Origin: Isoetes taiwanensis
Taxonomy: Eukaryota; Streptophyta; Lycopodiopsida; Isoetales; Isoetaceae
NCBI GenBank assembly: GCA_021234155.1
Contig: JAJEKV010000032.1
Span: 9,864,099 to 9,928,098, forward strand
Reading direction: 5' to 3'
DNA: 64,000 bases
Shown: piece after piece, positions 56,523-64,000 of the stretch
Numbering within the stretch: the stretch's first letter is position 1
Layout of the letters: every line of letters begins with the position of its first letter
Notes under the pieces: generated by a model
The model's input: the letters and a program-made list of their open reading frames with translations, nothing else
The model's database searches: none
Told to the model about the DNA's origin: nothing
Program-made: the position numbers and the translations under genes

Positions 56523-57952
56523 CTTGCGAAATTTCCTGACTACCAACAATACATCATCAAAGCCTCCACTATGTATAGTACTATGAATGCAAATCAGATA
56601 TCTATCTACACACATATACGCAAGCTCATAGACAATGGACAACCACCAAAACCAATCTTTATTTATGAAAAAGCCGACACCGGAAAAACCCATCTTCTTA
56701 ACGCAATCTCCCTTTACATACGAGGAAAACGCCAAATAGTTTTACCATGCGCAACAACAGCACTTGCATCCCTACTATATCCTGCTGGTAGAACCGCACA
56801 TTTCCTATCCAAATACCTGTCATTGACAATAACTTCGGTATACATTCACTACTCGATCCACAATCACCGAGAGCAACCTTAATCAGGCAAGCAACTGCTA
56901 TTATATGGGACGAATTTCCCATGGCAAATAAAGCAGTCATAGAGGCAGTCGACATATTATTACAAAAAAAACAAATATAAACCTACCATTTGGAGGAAAA
57001 CTATTCATAGCAGCAGGAGATTTCAGACAAATCGCTCCCATCGTTAAAAGAGCAGGCAAAACAACAACAATTAATGCTTCCATTAGATCATCACATCTAT
57101 GGCACCACTTCGAAGTTCTACTCCTCAACGAACCAGTAAGAAATGCTGGAGACACTGACCTTATACACTTTGTTGATGCCATAGGCCAAGGAGACCTGTT
57201 CACTAACATTCCATTAACTACCATTAACACTATTCAAAACAACCAGCAACTTCGAAGATGCTGTCAACTTCTTATAGAACATATACATTCTCACAACACC
57301 TGAAAAATGCGAAAAGAGAGCATTCTTATCACCCAAAAACATTAAAGTTGATGCATTCAACGATATAATCTTGCAAATGCTTCTAGGAATACCCAAACTA
57401 TAGTTTAGTATAGATAGACTCACAGAAAATGATCAAACCATAGAAGATCACCCAATGGCCACAACTGACTTCCTTAATGGTTATAGACATCCATCACTTC
57501 CACAACACATCCTTCAACTTAAACCCAACACAATTTGCCACATTACAAAAGTGCTCGACAAAGAAAGAGGACTCGTGAAAAATGCCAGAGTAATGATACA
57601 CTCAACACACAGATTTGTAACAGTTAAACTCCTTACCGGAGAACCACAACACACAGGAAACATCCACCCTATTTCTCGAGTCGACTTCTTCTACCAGCCT
57701 GATAAATGGCCCTGGACAATTCATAGACGCCAACTTCCACTACGCCCAGCATATTCAACAACATTCAATAGTTGTTTAGGACTAACTCTTGACAAAATAG
57801 TCCTCGACTTACGAATCAAAGTCTTTGCACATGGCCAACTATATACAGCACTCACTCGAGTTCGAAAAAGAGACGATGTATTGATTCTACTTGACAATGC
57901 CAACAAAGCAAACACTACAACGAATGTCGTCTACAAAGAGCTCCTACCATGA
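56523..57952 (+). pseudogene. Helitron helicase domain (after the LINE)
   Basis: Continues the split gene in the same frame ('LAKFPDYQQYIIKASTMYST'). The Walker A equivalent reads 'IFIYEKADTGKTHLLNA'; its first glycine is replaced (family GPGGTGKT). Frameshifts near 56825 and 56980, plus stops near 57300 and 57401, separate 'IIWDEFPMANKAVIEAVD' (Walker B), 'LFIAAGDFRQIAPIVK', 'LLLNEPVRNAG' and 'LQLKPNTICHI'. The last frame (57455-57952) ends with 'VFAHGQLYTALTRVRKRDDV', the PIF1/RecD motif VI region, and a natural stop. Helitron helicases unwind DNA during rolling-circle movement. Confidence 0.9.
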
Positions 57953-58000
57953 CTAAGGTACGCACCAAAAAAAATAAAAATCCATCTCATTCCACTACAC

Positions 58001-58054
58001 GCTCACGATGTAGACGGTATACCGATCCTACGGGCTCGATATTCCTTCTACACC
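58001..58054. repeat. hairpin with 14-bp arms after the helicase stop
   Basis: GCTCACGATGTAGA pairs with TCTACACCGTGAGC (one G-T type mismatch). It lies ~50 bp after the helicase stop and could be a termination or terminal hairpin of the Helitron, though no CTRR end follows. Confidence 0.5.
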
Positions 58055-58136
58055 GTGAGCCCATGTTAACGGATACCTCTGGGTTCAACTCCCAGAAACA
58101 TACGAAGCCAGCGCCAAATTCTTGTATTATATAAGG

Positions 58137-58346
58137 TAGTTATAAATAGGAAGTAACGAGTTTAGAAATCTTGAAGTTAGCAAGTCAAAATGTAGACTAC
58201 TTATAATGCATGCAAAGTAAATTTACATGTAAACGACTTAGAATGCATGCAAAATAAATACAGTTTGCATTCATTCGAAGTATTTTAATTTTTGACTTGC
58301 TAACTAAATTTTGTAAACTCATTTTTAAATGTAACTATTTATACTA
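58137..58346. mobile_element. MITE, 210 bp
   Basis: Terminal inverted repeats begin TAGTTATAAATAG (left) and TAGTATAAATAG (right, inverted). Most of the length forms an imperfect hairpin (shared TTAGCAAGTCAAAA block). It is related to the MITE at 59416-59608. Confidence 0.75.
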
Positions 58347-58639
58347 CTAGCTAGGTTTGTTGACACGCAGAGGCGTGGCTGACACGCCGGAATGTCCCCT
58401 AAAGGGACATTTTTGTAACGTGAACTTGGATTTTGTTGCAATTCTGACGTGGCGGTTTAATAGGAAAAAACTGTCATTTTTTTTCTCTTTCCTTCCCGCT
58501 TCTTTTCCTTCCGGCTATGGCGTTGCCTTAGCCGCAGCGATGGGCTCGTGTTCTTGGCGGTCTTCTAAGGTGTTTTTAGTGGCGCCTAACCTCTGTCATT
58601 GATTTTCTTCACTTTTTCTGTATTTACTTATATGAGCAA
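58347..58639. other. no gene seen
   Basis: Contains a 6-bp stem hairpin GGCGTGGCTGACACGCC at about 58370-58387. Short frames only. Confidence 0.4.
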
Positions 58640-58649
58640 AGATTTTTTA

Positions 58650-59058
58650 ATGTAGTTTTTGTCTTTGAATGCATTATTGAGCATGATTGTCATGCTTAAT
58701 TGATTTATAATAAGACAAAGTTTGTTCTATAATAACTTTTAAGGTGAATTTCTTAGCAGGATAATTGACTAACTATGGAAGAGGCTAATGAGAGACAAGT
58801 TGATTGGTGTTGTAGGATTGAGTAACTATGAAAGAGACAAATGAGAGACAATTGAGTAACTATGAAAGAGGCAAATGAGAGACAACATCAATGAAACTTG
58901 TCTCTCATTAGCCTCTTCCGTAGTTACTTAATTGTTATGCTAAGAAAATTCACATTCCTTAAGAATTAATGTTGAACAAATTTTTTATTATTACAAATTA
59001 ATTAATCATGACAATCATGCTCAATAATGCAATCAAAGATGAAAGTTACATTACATGT
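58650..59058. mobile_element. palindromic element (~410 bp)
   Basis: Left arm 58650-58798 recurs inverted at about 58905-59058 (landmarks ATTATTGAGCATGATTGTCATG and GAAGAGGCTAATGAGAGACAAGT, quoted in part). The loop holds a 34-bp tandem duplication (58820-58853 and 58854-58887). Shares sequence with 35660-36010. Confidence 0.75.
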
Positions 59059-59415
59059 CTTTTGTTTCTACAAGTGGAAACTAAGTTCACAGCAACTAGG
59101 GCCTCAAAGGCTTTAGCATAAGTTAGGTTATATGGAATAATTTTTGCAGACAAATTTTCTTGTCTCTTTATTCCAATTATCATCAAATATGATACCTTTC
59201 AAAATCTTAGTATTGGTGTCAGCACTTTCGGGCTCAATATTCTCATGCTCATCGTCGTCAGAAAAAGCTTCAATAACTTCTCTGTGATAAGAAATATACT
59301 AAATTTTCCACAAAAATCTAAATAAACCTAGGCTAAATATAAAGAACCTAGCTAGTAGTATGAGTTGTGTTTTATTCTATAATTGTTATAAGTTCAATGG
59401 TAGGCAATAATTGTT
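59059..59415. other. A/T-rich sequence, no gene
   Basis: The part from 59345 carries CCTAGCTAGTAGTATGAG, also found at 35933. No coding region seen. Confidence 0.4.
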
Positions 59416-59608
59416 ATTAGTAAGAAACGAGTTTAAGAAACTTGAAGTCAGCAAATCAAAAAGTAAATTACTCCGAATGTATGCAAACTAAATTTACTTT
59501 ATATGCGCTTTAAGTGCATTGTATTTAAATTTAGTTTACATGCATTGGAAGTTGTTTATTTTTTTACTTTGTAAATTTTAAGTTTTATAAACTCATTTCT
59601 TACTAATT
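59416..59608. mobile_element. MITE, 193 bp
   Basis: ATTAGTAAGAAACGAGTTTA at the left is mirrored by TAAACTCATTTCTTACTAAT at the right, and the hairpin extends ~80 bp inward. Shares AACGAGTTTA, CTTGAAGT and GCAA(A/G)TCAAAA with 58137-58346. Confidence 0.8.
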
Positions 59609-59829
59609 ATGACTGATTTAGATATAATTATCTCTCTATTTCCTATTATTGAAATTATAATACTTTTAGAATAGAACAAAATACATCTCGATATGAAGCA
59701 AGCATAAGTGCTCCATGGTGAATGGGTTATGAAAATATGGCAAATTCTGTGTAAACTGATATTCCTAGATGTTGTCTACTGCTTTAAGCGAAAGGGATAT
59801 TATAATTCTAAGAGGCTTGAACAATCATT

Positions 59830-60071
59830 GAATTATTAGATGGGATGGAAGAAAATGTACCTCAAATGTTTGAAAGAGTCGAGAATTCTAAGGAAGGGGT
59901 CAAGATATTAATATTTTTACAGATTGAGAATTCATAAGGAAAAGGATAAATACCCAAATATGGACCATTCACTATTTAGAAAAAACTCGATCAAAAGAGT
60001 TATAACAGAAAGATGACCAAAATGAGATGGTGACACGTGGCATGTTAGAGAATAGTTCCTTATTCTTAACA
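59830..60071 (-). repeat. candidate copia 3' LTR
   Basis: On the minus strand a purine tract CCAAAAGGGG (60072-60081) is followed by TGTTAAGAATAAGGAAC, a typical copia LTR start. The left end at about 59830 (minus-strand ...TAATAATTCA) is a guess. Confidence 0.5.
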
Positions 60072-60143
60072 CCCCTTTTGGAATGTTGCTCTAACATGAA
60101 AAAAAAAAACAAGAATAGAAAAAACATGAACAAAAAATGAAAG

Positions 60144-60362
60144 CTACAGTTGTAGCTCCTGTAACAGCTTATTAACACCAAAAAAACTCTTCATCTGCCT
60201 CAGCTTTGATCCTACGAGTGGTTTAGTAAGACCATCTGCCAGATGTCGAGCAGTAACACAATATTGTAAATTCAGAAGACCTTTTTGAAGTTGTTTCCTT
60301 GCAAAACAGACTTGAAGATCTAAGTGTTTTGTTGGAGGATGATACGTAAAATCTTTAATCAA
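60144..60362 (-). pseudogene. copia RNase H C-terminus
   Basis: Minus-strand 'PTKHLDLQVCFARKQL' and 'HLADGLTKPLVGSKLRQMKS' match the end of copia RNase H ('TKHID...FIRE', 'LADGLTKPL'). The purine tract and LTR start follow it properly. On its 5' side it is cut at 60368. It belongs either to the copia at 60808-63989 or to an older one into which that inserted. Confidence 0.8.
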
Positions 60363-60368
60363 GTCTAT

Positions 60369-60807
60369 GAGATAGATTCAAGATCAATAGAATAATTTCA
60401 TGAGAATTTATGACTAACTAGACAACATCTTATTCATGGTCAATCACGTAATATAAGGAATACCACAAAATGCTTGAATACCATTACATAGGCACTATTC
60501 ATTTGGGATCTAACCCAATAACTGTAGCTTGTATACCCGATAGCACAAGCCTATTGTTACATCTTCATTCCGGATCGCTCCCCTTATCTTTGATTACAAC
60601 TTCAATATATAGGGCCAGACCTCACCGAATGGTGCAGATCCGGCCGCCTAGCAGAATCCATAGCATCAGGTGATCGGTGCTTCGACTTCTTCGGCCGTTT
60701 CCATATTCAAACGATTTATTCCCACCATCGAGAACCTTAAGTTCCAAATTTATATTCAATGGTCTCATAACTATAATTCATGTTCAATGGTCTTATAAAA
60801 CTTTACC
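60369..60807. other. unassigned ~440-bp insert between copia RT and RNase H
   Basis: Begins TGAGATAGAT, identical to the first bases after the copia primer site at the right window edge (63991-64000), so it may be an LTR of that element. A ~31-bp imperfect tandem repeat (TCAATGGTCT.ATAA) lies at 60758-60797. The YVDD half of RT and the start of RNase H are missing around it. Confidence 0.4.
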
Positions 60808-62790
60808 TTACCATTGATCTTGCAAATATTTATCTATGCACTTATACCATAATCTTGGAGACTGTTTTAGGCCATAAACAGCTCGGTTTAATTTCCATAC
60901 CATGTTATCCCTTTTATCTTCAAACCCAGGTGCTTGTTTCATGTACACCTCTTCATCTATTTCAGCATTTAGAAAAGTCGTGCTCACATCCATGTGGTGC
61001 ACTTCCGAGTTGTTTGCATTTGCATAGGCTAGCAGAATTCTTATGCTTGTTAGCTTTACAATGGGTGAGAAGGTTTCATCATAATCTAAGCCCTTCCTTT
61101 GAGTGAATCCCTGTGCAACCAGCCTGGCTTTGTATTTTTGTTCACCATTTGCTCCAGTCTTTAGCTTGTAGATCCATTTGCAGCCAATAGTATTTTTGTC
61201 ATCAGGTTTTCTTACAACATGATACGTGTTTGTTCTCACAAAAGCATTTATTTCCTCTTTCATTGCTTGCTCCCAATTTGCTGATTCTTCTGACTGCATG
61301 GCTTCCTCATAACTCATAGGTATCTTTGGTTCAAAAATGGCCAGGACCTGATTTATATCCACTAATTCATTATCCAGTCTTTTACTTTTCCCATCCTCTG
61401 TTCTACCATATTCACCTGCATCCATTTCTAAGTTCTCCTTGAGCTTTTCCAACTCTGTTTTCCTTTTTCTTTTGACTTTCTCTACTTGCCCTTGCTCCAG
61501 CTCAATCCCTTCTCCTTCTGTGACTGTATTTTCCCTTGTGCCCCTATTATCTTGTTCTTCATCATTTTCCCCATCACTCTCTATATCAGCAAACTTATTC
61601 ACCTGAGCATCCTCTTCATTTCTGTTTGATTCCAATGTTTTTGTTTCACCATGTGCCTGCACCTTATTTCTGTCTTTGTAAAGTATATTTTCATTGAAGA
61701 CCACATCCCTGCTAATAATTATTTGTCTCTTAGACTCATCAAACAACCTGTATGCCTTTGCTTGCTCATCATAGCCTGCCAAAAAACATTTTGTTGCCTT
61801 ATCATCTAATTTTCTTCTAAGTTCTTTAGGAACATGCACAAAAGCCATGCATCCATATGCTTTAAGCATTTCATATGATGGCACATTTCCATTCCACATC
61901 TCATCAGGTGGTGTTTTACCATTGATAGATGAGAAAGGTAGCTTATTTTGGATTAGTACAGCAGTTTTAACTGCTTCATCCCATAAAAAATTTGGCATAC
62001 CTGAGTGCTTTAGCATGGATCGAACTGCATCCAAAATTGTCCTGTTCTTTCTTTCTGCTACTCCATTTTGCTGAGGTGTGTACCTGCAGGTTAGTTGTCT
62101 TCTAATTCCATTTATCTTGCAATGTCTTTTGAACTTTCCTGAGAGAAATTCCCCTCCTCGATCTGACCTTACACATTTTATTTTTCTTCCAGTTTGTCTC
62201 TCCATTTCCTGCTCAAATAACTTGTATGCTGCAAATGCTTGATCTTTATGCCTTAACAAATAGCATTTAGTTTTTCTTGAATGGTCATCTATAAATGTTA
62301 TAAAGTATTTCTTACCTGTCATGCCTGTAACATTAATTGGACCACACAAATCAGTGTGTATTAGGTCTAAAATTCCACTGGCTCTTTTTGTTGATCTTTT
62401 GAAAGTAAGTCTGGTGTGTTTTCCCAATAAGCATCCTTCACACAAGAAATGATCCCTTTGTTCTTCTCCTATTATCAGACCTTTCTTTATCATGTAATTT
62501 ACATTGTTCATATGTGTATGGCTCGACCTTTCATGCCATTCTTTTGCTGTAACCAAGTTTACTTTACCTTCAACATTGGCTTTGTCAAGTGCAAATAAAT
62601 TGCATACTCTTTTTGCCAAAAATTTTAATTCATTATTGAGGTAAATGTTGCAATGGTGTTTCTCAAAACACACTCTATATCCAAGGTCAACCAATTGGCT
62701 AATAGAAATCAAGTTTCTGATTATAGAAGGCACACACAATACATTTTTCAGTTCAACTGGTTTCCCAGCCAAATCAAAGATCTCCAACAT
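60808..62790 (-). pseudogene. copia protease-integrase-RT polyprotein (3' truncated)
   Basis: A 660-codon open frame on the minus strand. It holds 'LCVPSIIRNLISISQL' (post-protease), 'EWHERSSHTHMNNV' (pre-integrase), the zinc cluster 'CEGCLLGKHTRLTF', and an integrase with D in LIHTDLCGP, D in RSDRGGEFL and E in NGVAERKNRT. The RT follows: 'SANWEQAMKEEINAFVRTNT', 'GCKWIYKLKTGANGEQKYKA', 'HHMDVSTTFLNAEIDEEVYM' (first catalytic D) and 'LNRAVYGLKQSPRLWYK'. It stops just before the YVDD segment. The long open frame suggests recent activity before truncation. Confidence 0.9.
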
Positions 62791-62817
62791 TCCAGCTTCT
62801 TCAACTTGCTGTAATTT

Positions 62818-63459
62818 TCAATCTCCAAGTTGAATAAAGCTTGAGACTTTCTTTGTCTTGTTCTTGAGTTGATTTGCTTGTTTGATCACGCATCTCTCAG
62901 CTCCTGAATCTAACACAAGCAAGTTATCATCATTTTTAGTCTCATTCATAATCAATGTGCTGAAGCTTTCTTTTCTTACCTCTTCATTTTCGTCCAACTT
63001 CTCCTTCTCTGAGTTGTCCACTTCTTTTGCCAAATTTACAGCTGATGTGTTTCTGCCTCTTCCTTTTCCTTTGTTAAAAAACTTGCCTCTTGTATTTCCC
63101 CTTGGATCTCCTCTTCCTCTCCCTTTAGCAAAATCCTTTGGACTTGAGCAATTTGCTGCTTGATGTCCCAGCCCATCACAGTTATAACATCTATTGTCCT
63201 TTCCCAACTTAGGACAATTGTATTTAAGATGACCATAAGTGTTACAATGATAGCATGGCCCTATCTTACCTTTTTCTGCTCTGATTTTTCCTTTGCCAGC
63301 AAACAGGATCTCAGAATGTTCTTCATATTCCCCTATTAGTTTCTTTTGTTCAAGTTCAGTTTTTACCATTAGTTCAACATCTTCCCTAGATTTAGCAATA
63401 TTCCTAACCAAGGTTGATAGCTGATCATAATCAGAAAAAGCCCTAGCAATGGACATCAC
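62818..63459 (-). CDS. copia gag C-terminus with two zinc knuckles, and protease start
   Basis: The 213-codon minus-strand frame contains two CCHC knuckles, CYHCNTYGHLKYNC (about 63214-63255) and CYNCDGLGHQAANC (about 63148-63189), then an R/G-rich basic stretch and the protease motif 'LLVLDSGAERCVI'. Most copia gags have a single knuckle. The frame ends at TGA/TAA 62818 and the next begins at 62790, so one small frameshift separates it from pol. Confidence 0.85.
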   Translation of the reverse strand: MMSIARAFSDYDQLSTLVRNIAKSREDVELMVKTELEQKKLIGEYEEHSEILFAGKGKIRAEKGKIGPCYHCNTYGHLKYNCPKLGKDNRCYNCDGLGHQAANCSSPKDFAKGRGRGDPRGNTRGKFFNKGKGRGRNTSAVNLAKEVDNSEKEKLDENEEVRKESFSTLIMNETKNDDNLLVLDSGAERCVIKQANQLKNKTKKVSSFIQLGD

Positions 63460-63479
63460 TTAATGTTCATTTGTTATTG

Positions 63480-63968
63480 TCACACACCTGCTGCTTCCAG
63501 ATCTGCAATTAAGTTATCCAATCTTTGGAAAAAATCAGTTATGTCATCCTTCTCATGATATTTCAAATTTCTGAGTTCTCTATCAAGTACATCCAATTGT
63601 GATGATGTCTTGTTCTCATAAGTTTTGATTAAGTATTTCCAAATTGCTCTCGGTTGCATCCCTCTCACTTTCAATAAAATACTAGGACTCAATTTCACTG
63701 TGACAATACTTTTAGCTTCAATCAACTTGGCATTCATATTTGAGCTAGTTACCTCAACGTCCCCTGAGCTGGAACCTTCCTCTGCTGCACTGATAGTCAC
63801 AGCTGCAGTGCCACTGGTATCATTGTCCCCAGTGTCCTCTCCAACATAGGACCAAAGTCCCTCTACTTCCAAGATCTCCTTGATCTTTTCCTTCCACACC
63901 TGGAAGCCTCCTGTGCCTTTAAATATTTCCACTGCACTTAACAAAGATGCACCCAATCTAGTAGTCAT
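63480..63968 (-). CDS. copia gag N-terminal part
   Basis: Starts at ATG 63966-63968 (MTTRLGASLLSAVEIFKGTG), the first ATG after the primer site. It has the copia gag pattern 'FKGTGGFQVWKEKIKEILEV' and 'IWKYLIKTYENKTSSQLDVL'. It ends at 63480, a frame break from the zinc-knuckle part. Confidence 0.85.
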   Translation of the reverse strand: MTTRLGASLLSAVEIFKGTGGFQVWKEKIKEILEVEGLWSYVGEDTGDNDTSGTAAVTISAAEEGSSSGDVEVTSSNMNAKLIEAKSIVTVKLSPSILLKVRGMQPRAIWKYLIKTYENKTSSQLDVLDRELRNLKYHEKDDITDFFQRLDNLIADLEAAGV

Positions 63969-63976
63969 AATTGTCA

Positions 63977-63988
63977 GCTCTGATACCA
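63977..63988 (-). promoter_or_regulatory. primer binding site (tRNA-Met type)
   Basis: Minus-strand TGGTATCAGAGC, separated by two bases from the presumed 5' LTR end TGAGATAGAT (plus strand) at 63991-64000. The LTR itself is outside the window. Confidence 0.85.
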
Positions 63989-64000
63989 AATGAGATAGAT

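Noticed and set aside
58060-58100. tRNA-like T-arm word GGGTTCAACTCCC
   Set aside because: No matching acceptor, D or anticodon stems could be placed at correct spacing; it is just a small stem.
58370-58405. Helitron 3' end (GGCGTG stem followed by CTAA)
   Set aside because: The stem-to-CTRR spacing fits, but the following base is A rather than the T expected at a Helitron insertion site, and a MITE separates it from the helicase gene.

Overview
The window reads as nuclear DNA of a land plant with a large, repeat-rich genome. It has GT-AG introns, a long PLS-type pentatricopeptide repeat (PPR) gene, and nearly everything else is transposable element in various stages of decay. The style of the PPR protein (long runs of P-L-S triplets with 'HGEGKEAL' and 'MYAKCGSI' signatures) fits a non-seed vascular plant such as a fern or lycophyte. 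That placement is inference from protein style, not proof.

Layout from left to right. At 1-438 are the last three exons of an unrecognised host gene. At 1.7-2.2 kb is a short CACTA-like element made mostly of 12-bp repeats. At 2.3-5.6 kb lie relics of a Ty3/gypsy element, a SINE-like segment, a mini-hairpin and two LINE pieces. At 5768-18885 sits a complete but decayed 13.1-kb Ty3/gypsy chromovirus on the minus strand. It has ~1.6-kb LTRs, a tRNA-Met primer site, gag, protease, RT/RNase H, integrase and chromodomain, plus ~4.5 kb of extra coding-like sequence between the primer site and gag. At 19.2-22.2 kb are a strictosidine-synthase-like pseudogene fragment, a foldback element and a candidate MITE. 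The only long intact host-like gene is the PPR gene at 22771-25980.

At 26.2-35.7 kb an old Ty1/copia element carries a younger, complete Ty1/copia (27563-32791) nested inside it, with 5-bp target duplications. At 36-58 kb is a large Helitron territory. It starts with a helicase fragment and a ~5.9-kb inverted repeat whose two arms each carry the same RPA70-like (single-strand DNA binding) gene piece. Next come the C-terminal RPA exon, broken by a LINE fragment, and a ~0.48-kb direct repeat. Then comes a multi-exon Rep/helicase gene whose leading mini-exons encode repeated AT-hook motifs. That gene is split by a 6.84-kb LINE (49662-56504) with a perfect 18-bp target duplication. At 58.1-59.6 kb are two related MITEs and another palindromic element. 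From ~59.8 kb to the end is Ty1/copia sequence on the minus strand, ending at its primer binding site.

The genes do not form one pathway. The window is a nested record of insertions. Two themes cut across elements: short perfect tandem duplications (7-34 bp) that break frames in unrelated elements, and large palindromes or foldbacks. Both suggest locus-wide DNA break repair and template-switching events. The most unusual structures are the Helitron RPA palindrome, the AT-hook mini-exon series, the accessory region of the chromovirus, and the UAAUG stop-start junction of the LINE.
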